Shown: positions 1 through 9,903 of the stretch, one piece after another
Position numbering within the stretch: the stretch's first letter is position 1
Layout of the letters: every line of letters starts with the position of its first letter
NCBI RefSeq assembly: GCF_000008765.1
Contig: NC_003030.1
Location: forward strand, 3,568,001 to 3,632,000
Source: Clostridium acetobutylicum ATCC 824
GTDB taxonomy: Bacteria; Bacillota; Clostridia; Clostridiales; Clostridiaceae
Length of the DNA stretch: 64,000 bases
Direction: 5' to 3'
Program-made: the position numbers and the translations under genes
The notes under the pieces: generated by a model
The model's input: the letters and a program-made list of their open reading frames with translations, nothing else
What the model was told of the DNA's origin: nothing
Databases searched by the model: none

Positions 1-3000
1 CTACAACCAAAACGGTGTCTGGTGAGAACTTAGTTCCATCAACTCCTGTTACTGTGATTCCATTAGGTGAGTTGTGTAATAAAAGCTTACTAGCTTCATC
101 AACCACATCATTTAATTTCTTTACCAAATCAGGATTAACTAGCGCTTTTTGCTCTTTATTTAGTGCATTGTAAGAATCATTTACTGCTTTGATTTTTGAA
201 ACATCCGCCTTCTTAACACTTCCCTTTGCTGGTAAAGCCTTTATTGCAGCTTCAACCCTTGCAACTTGATCCTTTAAAGCTTTTATAGCATTTAGTTTGT
301 CCTTTAGATATAAGCTTTCATTTATAAGCTTAGCATACTGCTCATTTGTTAATGTTGAGCTTCCTCCTGCTATTTTATCATATACGCTCTTCATTTTGTT
401 CTCTAAAGCTATTATGCCATCTTTACCATTAGGCAAGCTGTCTACTGTCTTAACAATGTTAGAAGTTTGATCTTTTAATGACATAACTTCTTTCTCAAGA
501 GCTGCATATCTGTCTTCAAGGGCTTTTACACTCGCTTTTATCTGAGATGCATATGGCTCTTTAAGATCATTATGAGTGTTTAATTCATTTCTAATAGCAT
601 CAATAGCATTTTTACTGTCACTAGTATATAGAACATCATTTACACTTGGCAATGCTTTTAAAGTAAAGTTAAGTACACTTCTATTTCCTGACTTATCCAC
701 TACTTCAAGACTGTAAGCTCCAGGTGTTGTTAACTGACTTCCTGAGGTTAAGTTTTGAGCAGCTCCGTTGTTCTTCTTGTAAGTTGCAGTTTCAATTTGT
801 CCAAAATTATCATTGTAACCTATAACCCTTCCTATACTGTAGCTTCCATTTTGTGCCGCTCCAGTAATAGTAGGAGTTGTTTTATCAATCATAACATTGT
901 AAATTGTGTTTGAAACATTCTCCACTCCTGCATCTGATACAGCTTTAAACTGAACTGCTGAATTAATCTCATTGTTGAAGGTATAAGTTGTTGAATCCAT
1001 CTTATTCCAATCACCTGATCCAATTTTAATGTAATAGCTTATTGGAGCTATATTGTTATCATTGGCATTTGAAACATCGAACTTAACTGATTTGCTAGTC
1101 CAACTGTTTACTGCTCCTGTAACATCAACCTTAGTAGAAGGAGCCAATGCGTCACGTCTTATCATAAGAGAATTCTCTTCTCCGTAAACACCAGACTTAC
1201 TAACTGCTCTAAAATAGTAAAGCTTGTTTGTATTTTGATTGATTGTTATTTTATCCTTTAATGTACCATCTGATGATAATGGCATATCAGTCCAAGTACC
1301 ATTGCTACCAGCTTTGTATTGATATCCTGCTATATCTGAAAATGCTGTAGAATTTGATAAAACTATATTTATATCAGAAGCTGTCCAGCTACTATTATAA
1401 GTCTTGTCTCCTGCTGTTGCAGTTATTTTAGGAGCTGTTGCTTTGTTGTTATCAACTATAAAGCCATCTGATGATACAACCTTTGATATATTTCCTGCTT
1501 TATCAATAGCTCTTGCATAAACTACGCCTTTAAACTGACGGCTTAATTTAAGCTCTGAGTAAGTTTTCCATGGTCCATTTTCGCTGTAAGCATCACCTGT
1601 ACCATCTTCAACTACTTGATAATCATAATGGTCAATTCCACTTATATCATTATTTGCATATATATTAACATCTAAGGTATCTTTGAAGAATAGGTTAAAG
1701 CTAATAGTATTTAAAAACTCTGTAAATTTATTTTCTTTAAGAGCAACTGTCATAGCTGTTGGTATAGTCTTATCAAGTTTTAATTCAGCTCCACTAGTTA
1801 CTGAACCATAACTTCCACCTTTAGATACTGCTCTAAAATAGTATTTTGCATCTTGATCCTTTGACACTGTTAATTCGTTAAAATTAGCACCCTGCATATC
1901 CTTCCAACTTGCTTCATCAGATGGATCTGTTGAGTATTGATATTTAACAAATGCAGCTTCACTAATTCCACCACTTAAAACAAAGTTAATATCCTTATTT
2001 GTCCATTGTCCATTGTAGTCAGCACCATTTGATGTAGTTGCAGTATTTACAATATTGTTAGTATAGTTTGGTTTTATGATGTATACATCCTTCTGTAAAA
2101 CATCACTTTCAACTCCTGAATTACTTACTGCTTTAAACTTATAATTAACAGTAGCATTTCCTGTACTTGTTACTGTATAACTTGTACCTTCAATCGGATT
2201 CCAATCTGTTCCGTTTGTTGAATAATAGTATTTAACTCCTGAAGCTACATTATTAGGATTTTGAAGATTTACAGTTACATCCTTTTCAGCTGGAACTGTA
2301 GCTGAGTAATTGTAATCCTGTTCTCCTATCTTCATACTGCTTACTGCTACAGATGGTTTAACTTTATCTATTTTATCCACATTTACTACAGTAGAAGCAC
2401 TTGCACCCGCACCGTTTATAACTGTGAAAATATAGTTACCATTTTCGCCAACTGTATATGAAGAGTTTTCTGTAATATCAACTGGAGTTCCATTATCCTT
2501 TATAACTGTTACTTTTGAAACACCAGAAGCTCCTGCAGTCTTTGATACATTTAAAACAACATCATTTTTTGTCCACTGTGTTGAATTTCCTGTAACATTA
2601 ATAGTTGGTAATACCTTATCTATAATAAAGTTGTATGTTTTTGTGTTGCCATAAATATCAGTTCCTGTTAACTTGTAGTTTCCATCATCACTAAGTGTTG
2701 TATTGTTTCCATATGGTACTTCAGTTCCATTATCTACTGATATAATTGCATTAGGGAAGTTAGTGGTATCTATAGTTACATCGCCTCTATACTTTCCTCC
2801 GTCATCAATATTTTTTGCACTTCCATTAAATACTTTATTAATATTTATATCCTTCGTTACATAATGACTAGCATCTGAATCTCCATATCCTCTGAAGATA
2901 TACTTTCCACCAGTAGATACAGTCATTGGTGAGTGCATATCCTCCCAAGTTTGGCCGTTATCTGTAGAATACTGCAAACTATCACTTGGGAATGTAAAAG

Positions 3001-5329
3001 TAATGTCCTTATTAGTTGGCGTATTATTTACATAAGGGTCGGTAGTACCTACATAGTACATTGAAACATTTGCACTTATAGTATAACTTCCAACAAATGC
3101 GCTCTTACTATTACCCGAAGCATCCAATGCTTGAACATATAAATCTGCTACTTCACCTGTTAAACTTGCATTATCTGATACATTAAGAGCATTTACTTTT
3201 TTCCAATCACTTTTAATAAGCTGTCCCTTAAAAATTCTAATAGTTCTATAAGAAGTAATATTACTTCCTGAAGACACTATGCTATATGGAACATTTTTTG
3301 TACCAGAATACAAGTTAGTGCCTGTTGTATTTTCTGTAGTTGTTATTGATATAGTATTTGTTTCCTTGTATATAGTTAATTTTTGACTATAATAAGAAGA
3401 CCAATCACCATTTGCATTTTGAGTTCTTAATTTTATAGTATAACTTCCACTTCCAAGTCCATTAAAATCAAATGTTACATTAGAAGGCTTGTTTGAACTA
3501 GAATAAGTTTTAGTAAGTGCTGATATCGGCTGCAATACAGAATCGTATACGGTCCATTCCCAATTTGCTATATTATCTCCATTAGGTATATATGACATAT
3601 CAGTTGCTGTAACCTGAGTTCCAGTTCTAAGTGCTGCTACTGCTGTGTCTGGCATTAAAGCACTTGTACTAAGGTTAAACTGTGACACTGGAGCTATATT
3701 CGCAACAGTTGCAACATATGAGCTGGCATAATTACTCCACTGTCCGGTGACGCTATCCTTTATTCTAAGATTAACTATACTATAAGTTCCTTGTGGAAAT
3801 GTTAAGGCTGTGGTTCTTGCATTTCCCTTATCCTCCCAAACACCAGTCACTACATTTAATACTCTCCAGCTGTAATCTGCTATTGGATTTCCATTAGAAG
3901 TTGTTGTATCCGGAGTGCTTACTGTAACTTGACCATTTCCATTGAACACTGTTGATAGATTAGGTTTATCAATTGTACTTTCACTGTCTATTTTTCCTGC
4001 TATATAATCAGAAATAGCTGCAACACCTTCACTTAAACTGTCTGTAGAAGCATTACTTCTGTTTATAAAGGTTCCTCTACTATTATTTCTTGAAATAAAG
4101 CCATTTGCCTCTGATTCTACTGTTCCTCCACTTATACTGTTATTAATTCCCCATCCAACATAATGCGAATTGTTTAGCATCATGTAATAAAGAATTGAAC
4201 TGTACTTAGCATAATTATTAAAATCACTTACTCCATCATTATCAACATTTACAACTAATTTCATAGAATCATTGTACTTCCAATTTGTACTTCTAACTAA
4301 GTCTGCAAAACCAACAGAGGTATCTTCTTGCATAGTTATATTACTGTAAGTAACCCTTGTTTGTATTCCGCAGTTATGAGCTTGATATGAAGCAATAGGT
4401 CCGAAACCAAATTCTCCAAATGTATCTGGAAGAGCTACGTTTGTAAATATAGCTGATGATGTAGTATTATAGGTTCCATCAGTAAATTGATATAGAGATG
4501 CTGATGTTGGTGATGCAACAAGCTTTAAATATCTAAGTCCTCCAACTGATGCTGGTTTACTAGTTTTAGAAAGCAAGGTTACAGTTCCACCCCATAAGTT
4601 TACTGGTGCATTTAATGTTGTTACACTTCCTACAACAGTTTGGCTCGTTTCTTGAGTAAATAGTGATACATCTATATTCTTAAATTCATATATTCCTGCC
4701 ACACTTGAACCCATTAATGCTGCATAACCCGATAATCTTCTATTTCCTGAAGAATCATAGGTATATTTACTTCCAAATAGGAATCCTGCTCCATCAAGTG
4801 TGTGGTAGTCAACAGATCCTTCATCAAGAGTAAAGTTAAAAACCTTGTTATTTGCATTGTAATTAGGTGTAATTAAAAAATCTTTAAATGCTGGTATTCC
4901 ATATCCTAGGAATGTTACTGATTTACCATCCCCAGCTATTTGAATATGTGTGTTTGTTATGTTTGTTACATTTGGGTCAGTATACTGAACGACATAGTTG
5001 TCCGCATCGTTTACAGTTGCATTAGTATTTGTATGATCAAACCTCTTCCACGGAAAGCTGTTTATATTTGAATTAATTGTGGAATCCACTGAACTTACAA
5101 ATACTCTGCTTGAGGAAATACCATATCTAGAACTTAAATCCGCCTTTAAGGCATCTGAAAAACCTGTTAAATCTAAATTATTACTTACTGCATCGGCTGC
5201 AAGTACAACCTCTATAGGCTTTGTACTTTGCGGTGATGCGTTAGCAATATCTTTCATGTTCACTACAAAACCAGCAATCATGAAAAACATAACTAAAAAA
5301 GATACTACCCTCTTATCCTTCCTCGACAT
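1..5329 (-). CDS. Giant secreted surface protein with Ig-like repeats (3' end outside window)
   Basis: An uninterrupted reading frame of about 1,776 codons runs from an ATG at 5329, behind a GAGGTGGAG ribosome binding site, off the left edge. A basic start followed by a hydrophobic segment (residues about 8-25) and an alanine site looks like a Sec signal peptide. Residues about 30-430 form a module I cannot assign, rich in Asn, Ser, Thr and Tyr. About ten tandem beta-sandwich-like units of about 90-100 residues follow, with recurring phrases such as YYFRAVSK.G.YG and WT..DI.. close to bacterial Ig-like or OmpL47-type repeats. The last 200 visible residues look helical (Lys, Ala, Leu and Glu rich) and could be a wall-spanning stalk. 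The anchor is not in the window. An adhesin or carbohydrate-binding surface protein is inferred from architecture only. The neighbouring two-component system and the phased repeats at its promoter suggest dedicated control. Confidence 0.85.
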   Translation of the reverse strand, partial: MSRKDKRVVSFLVMFFMIAGFVVNMKDIANASPQSTKPIEVVLAADAVSNNLDLTGFSDALKADLSSRYGISSSRVFVSSVDSTINSNINSFPWKRFDHTNTNATVNDADNYVVQYTDPNVTNITNTHIQIAGDGKSVTFLGYGIPAFKDFLITPNYNANNKVFNFTLDEGSVDYHTLDGAGFLFGSKYTYDSSGNRRLSGYAALMGSSVAGIYEFKNIDVSLFTQETSQTVVGSVTTLNAPVNLWGGTVTLLSKTSKPASVGGLRYLKLVASPTSASLYQFTDGTYNTTSSAIFTNVALPDTFGEFGFGPIASYQAHNCGIQTRVTYSNITMQEDTSVGFADLVRSTNWKYNDSMKLVVNVDNDGVSDFNNYAKYSSILYYMMLNNSHYVGWGINNSISGGTVESEANGFISRNNSRGTFINRSNASTDSLSEGVAAISDYIAGKIDSESTIDKPNLSTVFNGNGQVTVSTPDTTTSNGNPIADYSWRVLNVVTGVWEDKGNARTTALTFPQGTYSIVNLRIKDSVTGQWSNYASSYVATVANIAPVSQFNLSTSALMPDTAVAALRTGTQVTATDMSYIPNGDNIANWEWTVYDSVLQPISALTKTYSSSNKPSNVTFDFNGLGSGSYTIKLRTQNANGDWSSYYSQKLTIYKETNTISITTTENTTGTNLYSGTKNVPYSIVSSGSNITSYRTIRIFKGQLIKSDWKKVNALNVSDNASLTGEVADLYVQALDASGNSKSAFVGSYTISANVSMYYVGTTDPYVNNTPTNKDITFTFPSDSLQYSTDNGQTWEDMHSPMTVSTGGKYIFRGYGDSDASHYVTKDININKVFNGSAKNIDDGGKYRGDVTIDTTNFPNAIISVDNGTEVPYGNNTTLSDDGNYKLTGTDIYGNTKTYNFIIDKVLPTINVTGNSTQWTKNDVVLNVSKTAGASGVSKVTVIKDNGTPVDITENSSYTVGENGNYIFTVINGAGASASTVVNVDKIDKVKPSVAVSSMKIGEQDYNYSATVPAEKDVTVNLQNPNNVASGVKYYYSTNGTDWNPIEGTSYTVTSTGNATVNYKFKAVSNSGVESDVLQKDVYIIKPNYTNNIVNTATTSNGADYNGQWTNKDINFVLSGGISEAAFVKYQYSTDPSDEASWKDMQGANFNELTVSKDQDAKYYFRAVSKGGSYGSVTSGAELKLDKTIPTAMTVALKENKFTEFLNTISFNLFFKDTLDVNIYANNDISGIDHYDYQVVEDGTGDAYSENGPWKTYSELKLSRQFKGVVYARAIDKAGNISKVVSSDGFIVDNNKATAPKITATAGDKTYNSSWTASDINIVLSNSTAFSDIAGYQYKAGSNGTWTDMPLSSDGTLKDKITINQNTNKLYYFRAVSKSGVYGEENSLMIRRDALAPSTKVDVTGAVNSWTSKSVKFDVSNANDNNIAPISYYIKIGSGDWNKMDSTTYTFNNEINSAVQFKAVSDAGVENVSNTIYNVMIDKTTPTITGAAQNGSYSIGRVIGYNDNFGQIETATYKKNNGAAQNLTSGSQLTTPGAYSLEVVDKSGNRSVLNFTLKALPSVNDVLYTSDSKNAIDAIRNELNTHNDLKEPYASQIKASVKALEDRYAALEKEVMSLKDQTSNIVKTVDSLPNGKDGIIALENKMKSVYDKIAGGSSTLTNEQYAKLINESLYLKDKLNAIKALKDQVARVEAAIKALPAKGSVKKADVSKIKAVNDSYNALNKEQKALVNPDLVKKLNDVVDEASKLLLHNSPNGITVTGVDGTKFSPDTVLVV

Positions 5330-5393
5330 TACTCCACCTCTTCCTTTATGTTTGTATATTTATAGTTATTTAATTGATAATTGTTTTTATTTA

Positions 5394-5451
5394 ATTATAC
5401 ATATCTTCAATGAAAGAATAATAAAACCACAATGAAAGAATAATGAAAGAA
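5394..5451 (-). promoter_or_regulatory. Promoter with 11-bp-phased direct repeats (SARP-type operator candidate)
   Basis: On the minus strand the decamer TTCTTTCATT begins at 5451, 5440 and 5418, and a 7/10 match begins at 5429, so all four lie on an exact 11-bp register. Nine bases after the last copy is TATAAT (5399-5394) preceded by TG. The -35 position holds the last repeat instead of a consensus hexamer. SARP-family regulators are known to bind direct repeats spaced 11 or 22 bp, with the last repeat about 8 bp from the -10. The adjacent regulator has the SARP domain order, so it is the obvious candidate activator. Confidence 0.7.
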
Positions 5452-5501
5452 CTTAATAAAAAATAAAGCCTTAATCCTACAATCTTCTTGGATTAAAGCT
5501 T
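5452..5501 (-). terminator. Intrinsic terminator after the response regulator
   Basis: Minus-strand inverted repeat AAGCTTTAATCC / GGATTAAGGCTT (5466-5501) with a 12-base loop, followed by a T-rich run. It sits between the response regulator and the surface-protein promoter. Confidence 0.75.
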
Positions 5502-5535
5502 CTTATTTTACATCTTACAATTATTTCAATATAAA

Positions 5536-6648
5536 TTATCGTAAAACTTTTATTAATTTTCTGTAAAGCTCCTCTACAGAATCCTCCACCTTTACACCTA
5601 ATTCCCTAAAAAGTACTTTGGCATATCTTTCATAATGTTTATTTAGTGATATCTTATCTCTTCTTGCTGCCAATATGTTCATAAAAATTTTATTTACTTC
5701 ACTGTCCAATTCATTGTATTGAATCAATTTTTTCCCCATGCTATAAGCATCATTTATAAGATCGTTTTCTAAATACCAACTACACACTTTTCCAAGAAAC
5801 TTACTGTATAAATTAGATGCATACTCTTTCTCTCCAACCGCCCATATGTATTCTTTATCATCAAAAAGATCTCCTTTATAGAGATAAACTAATTGTTTAG
5901 CTCTATCTATATTATCTTTGTTGATCTCTTTTATAGATTCTACTCCGCTTATAAAATCAATGTAATCTACGTAAACATCTTTAAAGTCAAATGAATACCC
6001 TTGAGAATCAAATGTAATTATTTTTTTTAGTCCTAGAGGGCTTAAAGCTTTTCTTAGCTGATATACTATAGTATTCAAATAACTCTCAACATCTTTCAAT
6101 TCCATCTCTTCAAATATGTCCTTTATCACTCTTCCCCTCGAGATACTTCTACCACTATTAATTACAAGATACGAAAATAGCTCCATACTTTTAGTTGATA
6201 TCCATTTTACAGATTCATTGTTCCTTCCCCTCACCTCTAATCCGCCAAAGCAATAAATAAATGCCTTATATTCTTCTTCACCACTTTTTATAATCACCTT
6301 ACTTGCTCTATCTATAGCTCTTTCTAATTTTTCTTGGCTTACAGGTTTTACTATATAATCTAAGGGAAAAACATCAAAAGAATCCAGTGCAAATTCTTTG
6401 TGAGATGATATAAATACAATGTTTATTTGTTTTTTTAAATTAACAATCTGTTTCGCTAAATCTATTCCATTATCTCCTGATATCTTTATATCTAGGAAAG
6501 CTAAATCCACTTCATTATTTTCTAGAAACTCCATAGTTGTAGAAAGTCTATCAAATGTCCCAATAACCTCCACGTTATGTATCTTACTAAGCATTTTCTT
6601 TAAAATTAAAAACATTGCCTTATCATCATCAACAATAATAACCTTCAT
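5536..6648 (-). CDS. Response regulator with SARP-like output (REC, winged helix, BTAD)
   Basis: The 370-residue protein has an N-terminal receiver domain (acidic D7-D9, phosphoacceptor D53, conserved K101), then an OmpR-type winged helix at about 135-215 and a bacterial transcriptional activator domain of helical repeats at about 225-370. This order is that of SARP/AfsR-like regulators with a receiver added. The start is supported by AGGAGG seven bases upstream. The gene begins 18 bp after the stop of the kinase, so the two are surely co-transcribed. It lies directly upstream of the giant surface gene, whose promoter carries 11-bp-spaced direct repeats, the spacing known for SARP binding. 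Control of the surface gene is inferred from position and site geometry. Confidence 0.9.
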   Translation of the reverse strand: MKVIIVDDDKAMFLILKKMLSKIHNVEVIGTFDRLSTTMEFLENNEVDLAFLDIKISGDNGIDLAKQIVNLKKQINIVFISSHKEFALDSFDVFPLDYIVKPVSQEKLERAIDRASKVIIKSGEEEYKAFIYCFGGLEVRGRNNESVKWISTKSMELFSYLVINSGRSISRGRVIKDIFEEMELKDVESYLNTIVYQLRKALSPLGLKKIITFDSQGYSFDFKDVYVDYIDFISGVESIKEINKDNIDRAKQLVYLYKGDLFDDKEYIWAVGEKEYASNLYSKFLGKVCSWYLENDLINDAYSMGKKLIQYNELDSEVNKIFMNILAARRDKISLNKHYERYAKVLFRELGVKVEDSVEELYRKLIKVLR

Positions 6649-6666
6649 AAAATACCTCCTACTAAT

Positions 6667-8406
6667 TTAACTCCCATTAGGAATGCTGAAACACACTGTA
6701 GTTCCTTCATTTAATCTACTTTCTATGCTTAGCTTTCCATTATTTTTTTCAATGAATTCTTTACAGAGAATTAGCCCAAGTCCACTTCCCTTCTCACCTG
6801 AAGTTCCATCTAGTGACATAATATCCTTTCCACTCTTTAACCTTTCAATTATGCTCTTATCTATTCCAATACCATTATCTTTTACTGAAACTAGTACATC
6901 CTCACCTTTCACTTTTGCTTCTATATTTATCTCTCCCTCACTATCTGTAAACTTTACAGAATTGGTAATCAAATTCCTTAAAACTATTTCAATCATCTCC
7001 TTATCTGCATATACAATTATACTTTCATCAATTCTTATGTTTATTTTTATATTTTTTATATTAGCTTTATGTTTAACAATTCCAACTACACGCTTAACAC
7101 TTAAAATCAACTTATAATTTTCAGGTGAGCAACCTATACCTTTTTTTTGGCTTTCAACCCAATTAAGTAGATTCTCAACCATAGCAAATATTTTCCTAAC
7201 CAATTCTATAATTTCAGCTACAACTTCCTTATTTTCTTCTGTCATTACACTCATATCTTCTTCTATGAATTCTACTAAATTCAAAAGCATCGCTATAGGA
7301 TTTCTAATATCATGTGCGATAACAGATATTAGTTTATCTTTAAACTCATTAGTCTCTGCAAGAACTTTTGATTTTTTTTGAATCTCTTTCTCTGTTCTTA
7401 TCCTTTCAGTTATATCATAAAAAATTGATACCGTTCCAATCACTTTATTATTTGCATAATATAGCGGATATATATGAACACTATATTGCTTATTAAATTG
7501 CTTCAAATTAATTAAAAGCTTCCCCTCTGATAATTCACTACAAGCATTATACCAATTGTTCCATTTTGAAATAATATTATAACCACTGCCACCATTTTCT
7601 AGCTTAAATCCTAAATCACCTAATATTCGGTTAGCTTCAATATTGTAGTCTATAATTCCACCAACCTTATCTAAAACTAAGTACCCTATTTTAACGCTTC
7701 TAAGTATAGTTTCATTAACTATAGGTGTAATTGAAAAAAGCTCATACCTTAATATTCCTATAAATAATATTACCCCCATAACTGCAAAAGAAAAAATATA
7801 AAGAGTGGTGTATTCAAAGAATTGATTTATATAATCCCAAAGTAAGTCTGGCAAAATAGGAACTACTAAAGCAATTAAAATTATCACCGCTTGCCTTCTA
7901 TAGCTCTTACTCATACTTGCAATATGTCTAGCTAGGAATACTAGCGCAAACACAACTGATATATCTCCAAGCAAAAATATAGTCCTTGCAAACAAGGTTT
8001 TTCTTATTGTTAAAACTCCATTTATAACTAATGTCTCTTCACTCATAATATGGTGAAAATCATCTGTCCAAATTAAAATTAAAATAGCACTGCATACTAG
8101 TAAAGCCATACTTACAGGTAATGACTTTATGTATTTACTTTTGCCTATAAAATCAAGAACTATAGCTATTGAAATAATGGGATATATGATTAGAATCGTC
8201 TGTTCTACATTTCTAAAAACTATCTTTCCGCTTGTACTAAAATTAGAATGCTCTAATATGGCCGCTATACTAAAAGCAAACCCTGTAGTCATTAAAAAAA
8301 AGTATGATTTAACTCCATTTGCAGCCTTATAGTAGTACGCAAAAAAACCAATAATTGATATTATTACAACCGATATTTCAATTATATATATGTTAAGTAA
8401 ATTCAT
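6667..8406 (-). CDS. 7TM sensor histidine kinase
   Basis: Membrane sensor kinase of 579 residues. I start it at the ATG at 8406 because AGGTGGAG lies just before it; an upstream in-frame start would add 15 residues without a clear binding site. The N-terminal 230 residues hold about seven hydrophobic helices of the histidine-kinase 7TM type. A PAS-like segment follows (about 240-345, ending FYDITERIRTE), then a dimerisation helix with the phospho-histidine motif VIAHDIRNP and a HATPase_c domain with NLITNSVKFTD and KGSGLGLILCKEF. Its partner is the SARP-like response regulator immediately downstream. The signal sensed is unknown. Confidence 0.93.
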   Translation of the reverse strand: MNLLNIYIIEISVVIISIIGFFAYYYKAANGVKSYFFLMTTGFAFSIAAILEHSNFSTSGKIVFRNVEQTILIIYPIISIAIVLDFIGKSKYIKSLPVSMALLVCSAILILIWTDDFHHIMSEETLVINGVLTIRKTLFARTIFLLGDISVVFALVFLARHIASMSKSYRRQAVIILIALVVPILPDLLWDYINQFFEYTTLYIFSFAVMGVILFIGILRYELFSITPIVNETILRSVKIGYLVLDKVGGIIDYNIEANRILGDLGFKLENGGSGYNIISKWNNWYNACSELSEGKLLINLKQFNKQYSVHIYPLYYANNKVIGTVSIFYDITERIRTEKEIQKKSKVLAETNEFKDKLISVIAHDIRNPIAMLLNLVEFIEEDMSVMTEENKEVVAEIIELVRKIFAMVENLLNWVESQKKGIGCSPENYKLILSVKRVVGIVKHKANIKNIKINIRIDESIIVYADKEMIEIVLRNLITNSVKFTDSEGEINIEAKVKGEDVLVSVKDNGIGIDKSIIERLKSGKDIMSLDGTSGEKGSGLGLILCKEFIEKNNGKLSIESRLNEGTTVCFSIPNGS

Positions 8407-8487
8407 TTTCTCCACCTTTAATACTAAAATATTTTTCAAATTACTTAACATAGTATTACTTATTTTAAAGAATAAAATACGTTCTTA

Positions 8488-8534
8488 TAAAAAAAGCCGG
8501 AATACCAGTTCTACCAATTATTCCAGCTTTTTTA
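8488..8534 (-). terminator. Intrinsic terminator after alcohol dehydrogenase
   Basis: Minus strand AAAAGCTGGAAT ... ATTCCGGCTTTTTTT: a stem of about 11 bp with a G-T type mismatch, a 16-base loop and a T run. It lies 9 bp after the dehydrogenase stop. Confidence 0.85.
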
Positions 8535-8542
8535 ATACAAAC

Positions 8543-9703
8543 TTACATTGCACCCTCTAAAATTTTGCGGCTTACTTCTAATGTTATAGCTCCAGTTTCT
8601 GATAATGCTTTCATACCGTGCTTATCCAAAGCATTTACTATATCATCAATTTTATCAGCTGTAACACCATATTCAGATAAGTGTGTCTTAATTCCAAGAC
8701 TTTCAAAGAACTCACGTGTTCTTAAAATTGCTAAGTCTATTCTGCTATCATCATCGCCTTCAGTTATACCTAGTACACGCTCTGCGTATTGAAGTATCTT
8801 TCCTTTCTTTTGTTCTCTCATAACATTCCAAATTGATGGAAGTATTATTGCAAGGGTTTTTCCATGATCTATTCCAAACATTGCTGTAAGTTCATGCCCT
8901 ATCATATGAGTGCTCCAATCCTGCGGAACTCCTGCTCCAATAAGCCCATTAAGTGCCATTGTAGCACACCAAACTAGGTTTGCTCTTGTATCATAGTCCG
9001 TTGGATTATCTATAGTCTTTCTCCCTATCTCAATTAATGTCTGTAAAATTCCTTCTGCTGTACGGTCTTGAAATCTTCCTTCTGCTTTAAAAGTTGCATA
9101 TTGCTCAAGCACATGAACAAATGTATCTGCAACACCATTAGCTACTTGAGATTCAGGTAGTGTATAAGTTAATGTAGGATCTAATACAGAAAACTTAGGA
9201 AATACAAGCTTACTTCCAAATCCGTATTTTCCATGTTCATAACTAATTACTCCTCCATTATTCATTTCAGATCCTGTAGCTGGAAGTGTAACTACTGTTC
9301 CAAGTGGCACAGCTTTATTAATTGCCGCTGCCTTTTCTCTTGAATAAAGAATTTCAGCTGCATTATCTCCTTCATAGTACGCTGCTAAGGCAACAAACTT
9401 GGTTCCATCCATTACAGAACCTCCTCCAACTGCCAACAAAAAATCTATATTTTCTTTTTTTACTATATCCACTGCTTTCATTAAAGTTGTAAATTGTGGA
9501 TTAGGTTCAATTCCTCCAAATTCAATAACTTGTCTATTTCCCAATCCGTTTATAACCTTCTCAAGAGTACCAAATTTTTTAACACTTCCACCACCATAAA
9601 GTACTAATACTTTTGCATCTCTAGGAACAAGGTTATCAAGCTCATTTAAACGATCTTTTCCAAATACTATATGTGTTGGGTTAAAAAAATCAAAATTATA
9701 CAT
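8543..9703 (-). CDS. Iron-containing alcohol dehydrogenase, YqhD/BDH type
   Basis: A 386-residue group III alcohol dehydrogenase, the usual length for YqhD and butanol dehydrogenases. It has the nucleotide-binding loop VLYGGGSVKK, the VGGGSVMDGTKF motif, PATGSEMNNGGV, and metal ligands in GVADTFVHVLEQY and THMIGHELTAMFGIDHG. YqhD-like enzymes reduce aldehydes to alcohols with NAD(P)H, and in clostridia relatives act in butanol formation. Cofactor choice and substrate are inference. The start has a GGAGGG site 8 bp upstream. The gene is single, ends at its own terminator, and has a promoter with the long spacer and central palindrome typical of MerR-family control, which suggests aldehyde or electrophile induction. 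Confidence 0.93.
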   Translation of the reverse strand: MYNFDFFNPTHIVFGKDRLNELDNLVPRDAKVLVLYGGGSVKKFGTLEKVINGLGNRQVIEFGGIEPNPQFTTLMKAVDIVKKENIDFLLAVGGGSVMDGTKFVALAAYYEGDNAAEILYSREKAAAINKAVPLGTVVTLPATGSEMNNGGVISYEHGKYGFGSKLVFPKFSVLDPTLTYTLPESQVANGVADTFVHVLEQYATFKAEGRFQDRTAEGILQTLIEIGRKTIDNPTDYDTRANLVWCATMALNGLIGAGVPQDWSTHMIGHELTAMFGIDHGKTLAIILPSIWNVMREQKKGKILQYAERVLGITEGDDDSRIDLAILRTREFFESLGIKTHLSEYGVTADKIDDIVNALDKHGMKALSETGAITLEVSRKILEGAM

Positions 9704-9772
9704 AAGATTATCCCTCCAATAAGTTATATTTTATATATTCTTTCTAGTTTTATACAAACTTATGCTACAATA

Positions 9773-9803
9773 ATTATAAACCTTAGAGTACACTCTAAGT
9801 CAA
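9773..9803 (-). promoter_or_regulatory. MerR-type promoter with 18-bp palindrome
   Basis: Minus strand TTGACT (9803-9798), a 19-bp spacer, then TATAAT (9778-9773). The spacer is largely a perfect palindrome, CTTAGAGT-AC-ACTCTAAG on the plus strand (9782-9799). A 19-bp spacer with a dyad between good -35 and -10 boxes is the hallmark of MerR-family activated promoters. No MerR gene is in the window. Confidence 0.82.
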
Positions 9804-9903
9804 CTTTAATTATCCTAAACAGTTTTAATTTGCTATTAATGAATATTTCCCAATATAAAGTAGTATGCTAATATGAATAAAATTAGAATAGTGGGGTATT
9901 TTT

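Noticed and set aside
5079-5435. Plus-strand open frame of 118 codons over the start of the surface gene
   Set aside because: It lies antisense to the coding start and promoter of a clear gene, has no ribosome binding site, and resembles no known protein.
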